DNA from: Burkholderiaceae bacterium
GTDB lineage: Bacteria; Pseudomonadota; Gammaproteobacteria; Burkholderiales; Burkholderiaceae_C
Length of the DNA stretch: 64,000 nucleotides
Assembly (NCBI GenBank): GCA_023150375.1
Contig: JAKLLA010000002.1
Coordinates: 1-64,000, forward strand
Direction: 5' to 3'
Positions 35,023 to 43,914 of this stretch are shown one piece after another. Numbering within the stretch: the first letter of the stretch is position 1; each line of letters begins with the position of its first letter. The notes below the pieces were generated by a model. The model saw only the letters and a program-made list of their open reading frames with translations, was not told the DNA's origin and did not search any database. A program made the position numbers and the translations under genes.

Positions 35023-36247
35023 GTCCCGGCGCGGCGCGCTGCGCCGGCTCGGCGGCTGGGGCGCCGCCGCCCTGGGTGCCGGCACGCTGGCCGCGGCCGG
35101 CGCGGCGACGTTTCCGGCACGCGCCCAGACGGGCAGCGGCCCACGCCTGCGCGTGGAGACGCTGTTCGACGGCCTGGACAGCCCCTGGGGCCTGGCCTTC
35201 CTGCCCGACGGCCGCTGCCTCGTCAGCGAGAAGCCGGGCACGATGAAGCTGCTGTCGCCCGATGGCCGGCGCCTGCTGGCACGCCTGAGCGGCCTGCCAC
35301 CGGTGGTGGACCGCGGCCAGGGCGGGCTGCTCGACGTCGCCCTCGACCCCGAGTTCGAGCGCGACCCCTGGGTCTACTGGGCCTACAGCGAAGCCGGCGA
35401 GGGCGGCCTGGCCGGCTTCGGCGCCGGCAGCAGCACCGCGGTCGCGCGCGGGCGCCTGCAGGGCGACCGGCTGGTCGATGTCGGCGTCATCCTGCGCCAG
35501 CTGCCGCGCCACCGCGGCAACGGCCACTTCGGCTGCCGGCTGGTGTTCCGGCCCGACCAGACGCTCTTCGTCACGCTGGGCGACCGGCAGATGGACAGCC
35601 CGCGCGCGCCGGGTCGCGAGCACGCGCAGAACCTCGCCTCGGGGCTGGGCAAGGTGCTGCGCATCCGCCGTGACGGCAGTCTGCCGCCGGACAACCCGGT
35701 GATCGCTGCCCCCGCCGGCGTCACCCCGGTGCCCGGCCTGTGGAGCTGGGGCCACCGCAACCCGCAAGGCGCCGCGCTGCACCCGGGCAGCGGCGAGCTC
35801 TGGCTGGTCGAGCACGGCCCGCAGGGCGGCGACGAGCTCAACCGCGTGCGCCCCGGACGCAACTACGGCTGGCCGCTGCGCAGCTACGGCTGCCCCTACG
35901 GCTCGCCGGTGGGCGAGGCCTGCCGGGTCGGCGGGGGCCGGCACGCGCCGGACTTCGAGGAACCGGTGGCCACCTGGGTGCCCACCTCGATCGCCCCCTC
36001 CGGCCTGGCCTTCCACAGCGGCCGCGCGCATCCGGCCTGGCGCGGCCAAGCCTTTGTCACCGCGCTGGCCGGTGCGGCCCTGTGGCGCGTCGAACTCGGC
36101 GGCAGCGCCGAGGCGCCGCGCGAACTGGCCCGCGAACGCCTGCTCGGCGACCTGGGCGAGCGCCTGCGCGCGCTGCGCGAAGGGCCGGATGGCCACTTCC
36201 GCCTGCTCACCGACAGCGGCCGGCTGCTGCGCCTGTCGGCCGCCTGA
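35003..36247 (+). CDS. PQQ-dependent sugar dehydrogenase (soluble GDH/YliI type)
   Basis: 414 residues. The N terminus SRRGALRRLGGWGAAALGAG looks like a twin-arginine signal, then FPARAQ. The beta-propeller shows LDSPWGLAFLPDGRCLVSEK, RGQGGLLDVALDPEF, RGNGHFGCRLVF, LWSWGHRNPQGAALHP and VEHGPQGGDELNRVRPGRNY, i.e. the PQQ/metal-binding His and the conserved GHRNPQG motif. It oxidises aldoses in the periplasm; E. coli YliI is the model. ATG 35003 overlaps the methyltransferase by 20 bases, so the pair is probably co-transcribed. Confidence 0.9.
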   Translation: MSAAASESRRGALRRLGGWGAAALGAGTLAAAGAATFPARAQTGSGPRLRVETLFDGLDSPWGLAFLPDGRCLVSEKPGTMKLLSPDGRRLLARLSGLPPVVDRGQGGLLDVALDPEFERDPWVYWAYSEAGEGGLAGFGAGSSTAVARGRLQGDRLVDVGVILRQLPRHRGNGHFGCRLVFRPDQTLFVTLGDRQMDSPRAPGREHAQNLASGLGKVLRIRRDGSLPPDNPVIAAPAGVTPVPGLWSWGHRNPQGAALHPGSGELWLVEHGPQGGDELNRVRPGRNYGWPLRSYGCPYGSPVGEACRVGGGRHAPDFEEPVATWVPTSIAPSGLAFHSGRAHPAWRGQAFVTALAGAALWRVELGGSAEAPRELARERLLGDLGERLRALREGPDGHFRLLTDSGRLLRLSAA

Positions 36248-36307
36248 GCCTGGGGAGCGCGGCCCCGCGGCGCAGCCGCCGCAAGCCGGGCAGGCGGCCC
36301 GCCCACC

Positions 36308-37198
36308 TCAGCCGCCCGCGTCCACCCGCCCGGCGTGCGTGTACAGCGTGGCGCGGTCCTCGCGCACGAAGCCGGCCAGCACCAGGCCGGCCGCCTCGGC
36401 GGTGCGCACCGCCAGCGCGGTCGGCGCCGACACCGCCGCCAGCAGGCCCAGCCCGGCATGAGCCGCCTTGTAGACCATCTCGTAGCTGGCCCGGCTGGTC
36501 ACCGCCACGAAGGACTGCGCGGGGTCCAGCCCGGCCCGGGCGGCCGCCCCGATCACCTTGTCCAGCGCGTTGTGGCGGCCCACGTCCTCGCGCGCCAGCC
36601 GCAGCCGGCCGTCGGCGTCGAACCAACCCGCGGCATGGGTGGCCCCGGTGAGCCGCTGCAGCTGCTGCGCCGCATCCAGCGCGGCCATGGCCCGCTGCAG
36701 CGCCGCCGCCGGCACCCGCAGCGGCGCCACGGGCCGCGGCACCGGGCGCACCGCCTCGCTCAGGCTCTCGGTGCCGCACAGCCCGCAGCCGGTGCGCCCG
36801 GCCAGCGTGCGGCGGCGCTCCTTCAGGCGCATGAAGCAGCGCAGCGTCACGCGCAGCTGCAGCGCCAGCCCCGGCCCGCTGGCCTCCACCTCGCAGTCCA
36901 GCAGGTCCTCGGGCCGGTCGATCAGCCCCTCGGACAGCGAGAAACCCAGCGCGAAGTCCTCCAGGTCCAGCGGGCTGGCCAGCATCACCGCATGCGAGAT
37001 GCCGTTGTAGACCATCGCCACAGGCCACTCCTCGGCCAGCCATTCCTCACGCCGGCGGCCCTGCCCGGCCATCACCTGCAGCGCCGTGGCCGGCTGCGTA
37101 CCGGCCGGCCCGGCCTCGGCGGCCGAGGATCCGCCGGGACCCAACGCGGCGTCGCCACGGTCGTGGTCTCGGGCGGGCAGAGGGGCAGTCGCAGTCAT
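36308..37198 (-). CDS. fdhD: Formate dehydrogenase accessory sulfurtransferase
   Basis: 296 residues from ATG 37198 (the track start at 37948 runs through the hydrolase gene). EEWPVAMVYNGISHAVMLAS, DLEDFALGFSLSEGLI, the sulfur-carrying TGCGLCGTES (two Cys of the CxxC loop), WFDADGRLRLAREDVGRHNA, then LDKVIG, and FVAVTSRASYEMVYKAA are FdhD hallmarks. It passes sulfur from IscS to the molybdenum cofactor of formate dehydrogenase. No formate dehydrogenase genes lie in the window. Confidence 0.95.
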   Translation of the reverse strand: MTATAPLPARDHDRGDAALGPGGSSAAEAGPAGTQPATALQVMAGQGRRREEWLAEEWPVAMVYNGISHAVMLASPLDLEDFALGFSLSEGLIDRPEDLLDCEVEASGPGLALQLRVTLRCFMRLKERRRTLAGRTGCGLCGTESLSEAVRPVPRPVAPLRVPAAALQRAMAALDAAQQLQRLTGATHAAGWFDADGRLRLAREDVGRHNALDKVIGAAARAGLDPAQSFVAVTSRASYEMVYKAAHAGLGLLAAVSAPTALAVRTAEAAGLVLAGFVREDRATLYTHAGRVDAGG

Positions 37199-37270
37199 CG
37201 CGGCATTGTGGCAGCGCCGTCCCGGCCGGCAGGCACAATGGCGCCGAGCCCCCACCCCGAGGAGACCCGC

Positions 37271-38008
37271 ATGACCCCTTCGCCCATCGTGCTGGTGCAC
37301 GGCGCCTGGGGCGGCGCCTGGATCTGGCGCCGCATGCTCGCGCCGCTGCGCGCCGCCGGCCACGAGGTGCACGCCGTGACCCTGACCGGCGACGGCGAGC
37401 GCGCCCACCTGCGCCGGCCCGGCATCACGCTGCAGACCCACATCGCCGACGTGCTGGGCCTGCTCGAGGCCGAGGAACTGCGCGAGGTCGTGCTGGTCGG
37501 CCACAGCTACGGCGGCATGGTGATCACCGGTGCGGCCGACCGGGCGACGGCCGCCGACCCGGCGGCGATCCGCCGCCTGATCTACCTCGACGCGATGATT
37601 CCGCTGCCCGGCGAAGGCTGGGGCCAGCAGCACGATCCGGCCGTGGTCGCGGCCCGCACGGCCGCGGCGCGCGCCCACGACCACGCCCTGCCGCCGCCCG
37701 ACCCGGCCGACTTCGGCCTGACCGGCCCGGACCGAGACTGGCTGCTGCGCCGCCAGGTGCCGCATCCCTTCGGCCCGCACCCCGACGGCCCCTACCAGGA
37801 GCCCTTGCCCTTCGACGGCGAGCGCTGGCAGCGTCTGTCGCGCCATTTCATCGACTGCCACGACCCGGCCTACCCCACCATCGCCACCATGCGCGAGCGC
37901 GCCCGCCAGCTGCCCGGTTTCACCGTGCACGAGCTGGCCACCGGCCATTGCCCGATGGTGAGCGCGCCGCAGGCGCTGGCGCGGCTGCTGATCGAGCTGG
38001 CGGGCTGA
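37271..38008 (+). CDS. Alpha/beta-fold hydrolase (esterase)
   Basis: 245 residues from ATG 37271 with GAGGAG ten bases upstream. [20 protein letters not shown] gives the oxyanion HGAW motif, [14 protein letters not shown] the nucleophile elbow (Ser), and the late [20 protein letters not shown] the catalytic His. This is the layout of salicylate/methyl-ester hydrolases (MES/EstC-like). The natural substrate is unknown. It is cytoplasmic and divergent from fdhD. Confidence 0.87.
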   Translation: MTPSPIVLVHGAWGGAWIWRRMLAPLRAAGHEVHAVTLTGDGERAHLRRPGITLQTHIADVLGLLEAEELREVVLVGHSYGGMVITGAADRATAADPAAIRRLIYLDAMIPLPGEGWGQQHDPAVVAARTAAARAHDHALPPPDPADFGLTGPDRDWLLRRQVPHPFGPHPDGPYQEPLPFDGERWQRLSRHFIDCHDPAYPTIATMRERARQLPGFTVHELATGHCPMVSAPQALARLLIELAG

Positions 38009-38054
38009 CGTCGGGCACGCCGGCCACCCGGGCGCCCCGGTCTCGGGGGATGCC

Positions 38055-38074
38055 GCCCGCCGCCGGCGGCGGGC
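38055..38074. terminator. Palindrome GCCCGCCGCC-GGCGGCGGGC between convergent genes
   Basis: A perfect 10-base-arm palindrome in the 73-base gap between the hydrolase stop and the Bug receptor stop. A short CTTTC follows on the plus strand. It probably terminates transcription in both directions. Confidence 0.5.
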
Positions 38075-38081
38075 AGGACTT

Positions 38082-39047
38082 TCAATCCGCCGTGATCCTG
38101 CGTGCCTCGATCAGCTGCTTCCAGCGCGCGTTCTCCCGCTGCTGGAAGGCGGCGAACTGCTCGGGCGTGTTGCCGACGATCTCGAAGCCCACGCCGGTGA
38201 GCTTGCCGCGCAGTTCGGCGTCGTTCAGGGCGGCGATCAGGGCGGCGTGCAGCTTCGCCTTCACGTCGGCGGGCAGCCCTCTGGGCGCGGCCACGCCCTG
38301 CCAGGAGTAGACGTCCGCGTCCTTCACGCCGGCCTCGGTCAGGGTCGGCACCTGCGGCAGCAGGGTCGAGCGCTTGTCGCCGGTGACGGCCAGGGCGCGC
38401 AGCTTGCCCGAGTTGATGTGCTGGATCACGGCGTTGACGTTCTGGAACGAGGCGTCCACCTGGCCGCCCAGCAGGTCGCTGATCGCCGGGGCGCCGCCCT
38501 TGTAGGGCACGTGCACGCCGGTCGTGCCGGTCTGCAGCCAGAACAGCTCGGCCGTCAGGTGGTCCGACGAGCCGTTGCCCGAGGAGGCGAAGGTGAGCTT
38601 GTCGGGGGTCTTCTTTGCCTCGGCCACCACCTCGGCCACGCTCCTGAAGCGCGAGGCGGCCGGCACCACCAGCACATTGGGCGCCTGCACCGCCACGGTC
38701 AGCAGGTCGAAGTCCTTGGCCATGTCGTAGGGCACGTTCTTGATCAGGTGCGGCGCGATCACGAAGGGCCCCAGCGAGGCCACCAGCACCGTATGGCCGT
38801 CGGGCGGTGCACGCTTGACCTGGGCGGTGCCGATGGTGCCGGTGGCGCCGGCCTTGTTCTCGACCACCACCGGCTGGCCCAGCCGCTCCTGCATCTTGGC
38901 CGCCAGCCCGCGGGCCAGCGAGTCGGTCGAGCCGCCCGGCGGGAAAGGCACCAGCAGGGTGACAGGCTTGTCCGGCCAGGCCATGGCCGAGGCAGACAGG
39001 GCCAGCGCAGCCAGGCCGGCTGCGAGACGGGGAAACAGTTCGATCAT
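38082..39047 (-). CDS. Bug/TctC-family periplasmic solute receptor
   Basis: 321 residues from ATG 39047 with CCGGAGAAC just upstream. Sec signal [16 protein letters not shown], then [20 protein letters not shown] (the Bug opening), [54 protein letters not shown] and [16 protein letters not shown]. These proteins bind carboxylated compounds for tripartite tricarboxylate transporters. No TctA/TctB partner is in the window. Being divergent from gudD and sharing an operator core with it, the likely ligand is an aldarate such as glucarate (inference). Confidence 0.92.
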   Translation of the reverse strand: MIELFPRLAAGLAALALSASAMAWPDKPVTLLVPFPPGGSTDSLARGLAAKMQERLGQPVVVENKAGATGTIGTAQVKRAPPDGHTVLVASLGPFVIAPHLIKNVPYDMAKDFDLLTVAVQAPNVLVVPAASRFRSVAEVVAEAKKTPDKLTFASSGNGSSDHLTAELFWLQTGTTGVHVPYKGGAPAISDLLGGQVDASFQNVNAVIQHINSGKLRALAVTGDKRSTLLPQVPTLTEAGVKDADVYSWQGVAAPRGLPADVKAKLHAALIAALNDAELRGKLTGVGFEIVGNTPEQFAAFQQRENARWKQLIEARRITAD

Positions 39048-39127
39048 CGGGTTCTCCGGCAAAGCAGTGGGCGACCCGCAGCGCGGGCCGGAAGGCGACA
39101 AGGGTCTTGCCCGTTGTCTCATATGTC

Positions 39128-39137
39128 GTCGTACAAC
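39128..39137. promoter_or_regulatory. Candidate operator GTCGTACAAC near the Bug-gene transcription start
   Basis: GTCGTACAAC reads GTTGTACGAC on the Bug-gene strand, nearly the same as the element GTTGTACGAT over the gudD -10. It lies four bases downstream of the candidate -10 GATGAT of the Bug gene. The core GTYGTACRAY is palindromic. Binding by the GntR regulator at 43915 is an inference. Confidence 0.45.
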
Positions 39138-39140
39138 CAA

Positions 39141-39169
39141 ATCATCCAATTCGCCCCATTCGACGTCAA
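39141..39169 (-). promoter_or_regulatory. Candidate promoter of the Bug receptor gene
   Basis: On the minus strand TTGACG (39169-39164), 17 bases, GATGAT (39146-39141): five of six and four of six matches with ideal spacing. The leader would be about 85 bases. Confidence 0.45.
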
Positions 39170-39273
39170 GATCGGAGCCCCCGGGGTTTTCCCTCGATTC
39201 ATTCATCTCCTTTTCTGGAACGCGCAGCCAAGACCGGACAGGGCCGGAAGCTCCCCTCGGATGAAGTCCAGGC

Positions 39274-39301
39274 TTGACAGCCAGTCATCATGTTGTACGA
39301 T
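39274..39301 (+). promoter_or_regulatory. Promoter of the gudD operon with operator over the -10
   Basis: Perfect -35 TTGACA (39274-39279), 16 bases, -10 TACGAT (39296-39301). The 7-base inverted repeat AGTCATC...GATGACT frames the -10, and the core GTTGTACGAT (39292-39301) overlaps it. A protein bound here would block RNA polymerase, so repression relieved by substrate is expected. It also rules out ATG 39300 as a start of gudD. Confidence 0.6.
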
Positions 39302-39347
39302 GACTAGACTTACCGCCCTCCTCCCCGCATCGGCCCCGCCCTCCCCC

Positions 39348-40682
39348 ATGAGCATCTCTGCCCTTCCCGTCGTGACGCAGCTGCGCGCCATCCCCGTTGC
39401 GGGGCGCGACGGCATGCTGCTCAACCTCAGCGGCGCGCACGCGCCCTTCTTCACCCGCAACCTGCTGGTGCTGACCGACTCGGCCGGCCGCACCGGCGTG
39501 GGCGAGGTGCCCGGCGGCGAGAAGATCCGCCAGACGCTGGAGGATGCCGCGGCCCTGGTCGTCGGCCAGCCGGTGGGCAACCACCTCGCGGTGCTGCAGG
39601 CGGTGCAGCGGGCCTTTGCCGACCGCGACAGCGGCGGGCGCGGCCTGCAGACCTTCGACCTGCGCATCACCATCCACGCGCTCGCCGCGATCGAGTCGGC
39701 CATGCTCGACCTGCTCGGCCAGCACCTGGGCCTGCCGGTCTGCGACCTGCTGGGCGAGGGCCGGCAGCGCGACTCGGTGGAGATGCTGGGCTACCTCTTC
39801 TTCGTCGGCGACCGCAGCAAGACCGACCTGCCCTACGCCAGCGAGCCGGACGCCGACAACGCCTGGTTCCGCCTGCGCCACGAGACGGCGATGACCCCGG
39901 AATCGGTGGTGCGCCTGGCCGAGGCGGCGCGCGAGAAGTACGGCTTCAACGACTTCAAGCTCAAGGGCGGCGTGCTGGCCGGTGATGCCGAGGTGGACGC
40001 GGTCACCGCGATCCACCAGCGCTTCCCGGACGCGCGTGTCACCCTCGACCCCAACGGCGGCTGGCTGCTGAAGGACGCCATCCGCCTGGGCCAGCGCATG
40101 CGCGGCGTGGTCGCCTATGCCGAGGACCCCTGCGGCGCCGAGGGCGGCTTCTCCGGCCGCGAGGTGATGGCCGAGTTCCGCCGCGCCACCGGCCTGCCCA
40201 CGGCCACCAACATGGTCGCCACCGACTGGCGCCAGTTCGTCCACGCGCTCAGCCTGCAGAGCGTGGACATCCCGCTGGCCGACCCGCACTTCTGGACCCT
40301 GTCCGGCAGCGTGCGCGTGGCGCAGACCTGCCGCGACTGGGGCCTGACCTGGGGTTCGCACTCCAACAACCACTTCGACGTCAGCCTGGCGATGTTCACC
40401 CACGTCGGCGCCGCCGCGCCCGGCAAGGTCACCGCCATCGACACGCACTGGATCTGGCAGGACGGCCAGCGCCTGACGAAGGAGCCGCTGCAGATCGTCG
40501 GCGGCCACGTCGAGGTGCCGAAGAAGCCCGGCCTGGGCGTCGAGCTCGACATGGCCGAGGTGGAGAAGGCCCACCAGCTCTACCTGCAGCACGGCCTGGG
40601 CGCGCGCGACGACGCCATCGCGATGCAGTTCCTGATCCCGAACTGGAAATTCGACCCGAAGCGGCCCTGCCTGGTGCGCTGA
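39348..40682 (+). CDS. gudD: Glucarate dehydratase
   Basis: 444 residues from ATG 39348. An enolase-superfamily enzyme: [14 protein letters not shown] holds the K-x-K catalytic base, VTLDPNGGW and AYAEDPCG the metal ligands, and [20 protein letters not shown] the His-Asp dyad region. [15 protein letters not shown] is the typical GudD end. It dehydrates D-glucarate (and L-idarate) to 5-keto-4-deoxyglucarate. It is the first gene of a five-gene unit with garL 19 bases downstream. Confidence 0.96.
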   Translation: MSISALPVVTQLRAIPVAGRDGMLLNLSGAHAPFFTRNLLVLTDSAGRTGVGEVPGGEKIRQTLEDAAALVVGQPVGNHLAVLQAVQRAFADRDSGGRGLQTFDLRITIHALAAIESAMLDLLGQHLGLPVCDLLGEGRQRDSVEMLGYLFFVGDRSKTDLPYASEPDADNAWFRLRHETAMTPESVVRLAEAAREKYGFNDFKLKGGVLAGDAEVDAVTAIHQRFPDARVTLDPNGGWLLKDAIRLGQRMRGVVAYAEDPCGAEGGFSGREVMAEFRRATGLPTATNMVATDWRQFVHALSLQSVDIPLADPHFWTLSGSVRVAQTCRDWGLTWGSHSNNHFDVSLAMFTHVGAAAPGKVTAIDTHWIWQDGQRLTKEPLQIVGGHVEVPKKPGLGVELDMAEVEKAHQLYLQHGLGARDDAIAMQFLIPNWKFDPKRPCLVR

Positions 40683-40701
40683 CCGCAGAACAGGACCTCC
40701 C

Positions 40702-41511
40702 ATGAGCCGCCCCCCTTATTCCCCCTTCCCGAACACCTTCCGCCAGGCCCTGCGGGCCGGCCGCACCCAGATCGGCTGCTGGCTGTCGCTGGGCAGCCCG
40801 ATCACCACCGAGGTGGTCGGCGTGGCCGGCTTCGACTGGCTGCTGCTGGACGCCGAGCACGCGCCCAACGACGTGCTCACGCTGATCCCCCAGCTGATGG
40901 CGCTCAAGGACAGCCCAAGCGCGCCGGTGGTGCGCCCCTCCTGGAACGACACGGTGCAGATCAAGCGGCTGCTGGACGCGGGCTGCCACAACTTCCTGAT
41001 CCCGATGGTGGACAGCGCCGAGCAGGCCCGCGCCGCGGTGGCCGCCACCCGCTACCCGCCGCAGGGCGTGCGCGGCGTGTCGGTGTCGCAGCGCAGCAAC
41101 CGCTACGGCGCGGTGCCGGACTACTTCCAGCGCGTCAACGACGAGATCAGCGTGATCGTGCAGATCGAGACCCGCGCCGCGGTGGACAGTGCCGCCGAGA
41201 TTGCCGCGGTGGAGGGCGTGGACTGCCTCTTCATCGGCCCCTCGGACCTGGCCGCCGCCTACGGCCACCTCGGCCAGCCCAACCACCCGGAGGTGCAGGC
41301 CGCGATTGCCGCGGTGCAGGCCGCTGCCCGCTCCGCCGGCAAGCCCACCGGGATCCTCTCGCCGGCCGAAGCGGATGCGCGCCGCTACCTCGCCCAGGGC
41401 ATGACCTTCGTCGCCGTGGGCAGCGACCTGGGCGTGCTGCGCATGCAGACGCAGGCCCTGGCCGACAAGTTCCGCGATACGGCAGCCGCCGCCATCGCTC
41501 CCCAATACTGA
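40702..41511 (+). CDS. garL: 5-keto-4-deoxy-D-glucarate (2-dehydro-3-deoxyglucarate) aldolase
   Basis: 269 residues. Class II HpcH/HpaI-type barrel: [40 protein letters not shown] (catalytic His), [24 protein letters not shown] and [15 protein letters not shown] (metal-binding Glu and Asp). It splits the gudD product into pyruvate and tartronate semialdehyde. The ribosome-binding site is AGGACC. HpaI-type aldolases are close relatives, but the context settles the name. Confidence 0.93.
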   Translation: MSRPPYSPFPNTFRQALRAGRTQIGCWLSLGSPITTEVVGVAGFDWLLLDAEHAPNDVLTLIPQLMALKDSPSAPVVRPSWNDTVQIKRLLDAGCHNFLIPMVDSAEQARAAVAATRYPPQGVRGVSVSQRSNRYGAVPDYFQRVNDEISVIVQIETRAAVDSAAEIAAVEGVDCLFIGPSDLAAAYGHLGQPNHPEVQAAIAAVQAAARSAGKPTGILSPAEADARRYLAQGMTFVAVGSDLGVLRMQTQALADKFRDTAAAAIAPQY

Positions 41512-41529
41512 TTCAGCAAGGACTTCTTG

Positions 41530-42465
41530 ATGACCACCGCTTCCTCCGCTTCGCTCAACCTCGGCTTCATCGGCCTGGGCATCATGGGCGCGCCGATGGC
41601 CGGCCACCTGCTGGCCGCCGGGCACCGGCTGTTCGTCCACACCCGCAGCGCCGTGCCGGCCGCGCTGACCGACGCGGGCGCCGTCGCCTGCGCCAGCGCC
41701 CGGGAAGTGGCCGAGCGCGCCGACATCGTCTTCACGATGCTGCCGGACACGCCGGACGTCGAGAAGGTGCTGTTCGGCGAGAACGGTGTTGCCGCCGGGC
41801 TGGCGTACAGCGGTGGCGCAGGCAAGACCGTGGTCGACATGAGCAGCATCTCGCCGATCGAGACCAAGCAGTTCGCCGCGCGCCTCGCCGCCCTCGGCGC
41901 CGACTACCTGGACGCGCCGGTCTCCGGCGGCGAGGTGGGCGCCAAGGCCGCCAGCCTGACCATCATGGTCGGTGGCAGCGAGGCGGCCTTTGCCCGCGTG
42001 CAGCCGCTGTTCGCGCGGATGGGCAAGAACATCACCCACGTCGGCCCGGTCGGCGCCGGCCAGACCACCAAGGTGGCCAACCAGATCATCGTGGCGCTGA
42101 ACATCGCCGCGGTGGGCGAGGCACTGGTCTTCGCCAGCAAGGCGGGCGCGGATCCGGCCAAGGTGCGCCAGGCGCTGATGGGCGGCTTCGCCTCCAGCCG
42201 CATCCTGGAGGTGCACGGCGAGCGCATGATCCAGCGAACCTTCAACCCGGGCTTTCGCATCGCGCTGCACCAGAAGGACCTGAACCTGGCGCTGCAGGGC
42301 GCCAAGGCGATGGGCGTGGCACTGCCGCAGACGGCCAACGCCGCGCAGCTGATGAACGCCTGCGCCGCCCAGGGCTGGGACCAGCTGGACCACTCCGCGC
42401 TGGTCAAGGCGCTGGAGCTGATGGCCGGCCACGAGGTGGCCCCCGCCCCGGTGGCCGCAGCCTGA
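41530..42465 (+). CDS. garR: Tartronate semialdehyde reductase (2-hydroxy-3-oxopropionate reductase)
   Basis: 311 residues from ATG 41530; the track's TTG at 41527 was rejected because AAGGAC lies better for the ATG. Beta-hydroxyacid dehydrogenase family: Rossmann motif GFIGLGIMGAPMAGHLLAAG, DAPVSGGEVGAKAASLTIMV, and the catalytic Lys in GAGQTTKVANQIIVALN. It reduces tartronate semialdehyde to D-glycerate with NAD(P)H. Confidence 0.94.
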   Translation: MTTASSASLNLGFIGLGIMGAPMAGHLLAAGHRLFVHTRSAVPAALTDAGAVACASAREVAERADIVFTMLPDTPDVEKVLFGENGVAAGLAYSGGAGKTVVDMSSISPIETKQFAARLAALGADYLDAPVSGGEVGAKAASLTIMVGGSEAAFARVQPLFARMGKNITHVGPVGAGQTTKVANQIIVALNIAAVGEALVFASKAGADPAKVRQALMGGFASSRILEVHGERMIQRTFNPGFRIALHQKDLNLALQGAKAMGVALPQTANAAQLMNACAAQGWDQLDHSALVKALELMAGHEVAPAPVAAA

Positions 42466-42507
42466 GCTGGCTTACCCTCGGCCACCCGTTGCGACTCCTG
42501 TCACGCG

Positions 42508-43836
42508 ATGACCACCACCCCGACCGATGCCCAGGCGCGCGCGCTGCTGCGCCGCCTCTTCGATGCCGCCATCGCCTCGGCCCAGCCCGCGCTGTGCCTG
42601 CCGCCGCACCTGCCGTCGGCCGAGGAGCTGGCGGCGGTGCGGGCCGCGGGCGGGCGCATCGTCGTGATCGGCGCCGGCAAGGCCTCGGCGGCGATGGCCG
42701 CGGCGCTGGAGGCGCACTGGCAGCCGCTCGTCGAGACGATCGGCCTGCGCTGGGAGGGCCTGGTGGTGACGCGCTACGGCTACGCCCAGCCCTGCGCGCA
42801 CATCCGCATCATCGAGGCCGCCCACCCCGTGCCCGATGCCGCCGGGCTGGCCGCGGCCGAGCAGCTGCTGGCCTACGTGAAGGGCCTGAGCGAGCGCGAC
42901 CTGGTGATCTGCCTGATCTCCGGCGGTGGCTCGGCGCTGCTGCCGCTGCCCGCGCCCGGGCTGACGCTGGCCGACAAGCAGGCCATCAACCGCGCGCTGC
43001 TGGCCTCGGGCGCGACGATCCGCGAGATGAACGGCCTGCGCCGCCACCTCTCGGCGATCAAGGGCGGCCGCCTCGCCGCCGCCTGCCACCCGGCGCGGCT
43101 GCTGACGCTGGCGATCTCCGACGTGCCGGGCGACGATCCGGTGGACATCGCCTCGGGACCGACCGTGGCGGACGCGACCACCTGCGCCGACGCGCTCGCC
43201 ATCGTGCGGCGCTTCGGCATCGAGCTGCCGGCGGCGGCGCTCGCGTGGCTGGAGAGCGGCCAGGGCGAGTCGGTCAAGCCCGGCGACCCCCGGCTGGCGC
43301 GTGCCGAGCTGAAGCTCGTGGCGGCGCCGCAGCTGGCGCTGGAGGCGGCGGCCGAGGTGGCGCGTGCGGCCGGCTGGTCGGCGCACCTCCTGGGTGATGC
43401 GCTGGAAGGCGAGGCGCGCCACGTCGGCAAGGTGCTGGCGGGCATCGCGCTGCAGACGGCACGGCGCGGCCAGCCCTTCACGCCGCCCTGCGTGCTGCTC
43501 TCGGGCGGTGAAACCACCGTGACGCTGCGCGGCCAGGGCCGCGGCGGGCGCAACGTGGAGTGCCTGCTGTCGCTGGCGCAGGCGCTGGGCGGCGAGCCCG
43601 GCGTGTGGGCGCTGGCGGGTGACACCGACGGCGTGGACGGCGCGGAGGAGATCGCCGGGGCGATCGCCACGCCCGACACGCTGGCACGGGCCTGGACCCA
43701 GGGGATGAACGCGCTGGACCGGCTGGCGGACAATGACGGCCACGGGTTCTTCGGTCGTCTCGGCGATTCGGTGGTCACGGGGCCGACGCTCACCAACGTG
43801 AACGACTTCCGTGCCATCCTCATCGGTGGTCGTTGA
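42508..43836 (+). CDS. ttuD: Glycerate 2-kinase of the MOFRL family (TtuD type)
   Basis: 442 residues. IVVIGAGKASAAMAAALEAH, HPVPDAAGLAAAEQLL, VICLISGGGSALLPLPAPGL, LRRHLSAIKGGRLAA, ISDVPGDDPVDIASGPTVAD and the C-terminal MOFRL segment VLLSGGETTVTLRGQGRGGR, then NVECLLS. Members were first annotated as hydroxypyruvate reductase; the family phosphorylates D-glycerate to 2-phosphoglycerate, which fits the last step here. It is 42 bases after garR. The gene name is by analogy. Confidence 0.9.
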   Translation: MTTTPTDAQARALLRRLFDAAIASAQPALCLPPHLPSAEELAAVRAAGGRIVVIGAGKASAAMAAALEAHWQPLVETIGLRWEGLVVTRYGYAQPCAHIRIIEAAHPVPDAAGLAAAEQLLAYVKGLSERDLVICLISGGGSALLPLPAPGLTLADKQAINRALLASGATIREMNGLRRHLSAIKGGRLAAACHPARLLTLAISDVPGDDPVDIASGPTVADATTCADALAIVRRFGIELPAAALAWLESGQGESVKPGDPRLARAELKLVAAPQLALEAAAEVARAAGWSAHLLGDALEGEARHVGKVLAGIALQTARRGQPFTPPCVLLSGGETTVTLRGQGRGGRNVECLLSLAQALGGEPGVWALAGDTDGVDGAEEIAGAIATPDTLARAWTQGMNALDRLADNDGHGFFGRLGDSVVTGPTLTNVNDFRAILIGGR

Positions 43837-43914
43837 GGGGCACGGATGTCCTGGTCGCCCCCCACCGTTCTGCCGCCGTCCAGTCCGCCCGCCCGACTGT
43901 CTTCACGCCTGCCC

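Noticed and set aside
39300-39347. Earlier gudD start at ATG 39300
   Set aside because: It overlaps the -10 box TACGAT, so it cannot be in the transcript; GudD homology begins after ATG 39348.
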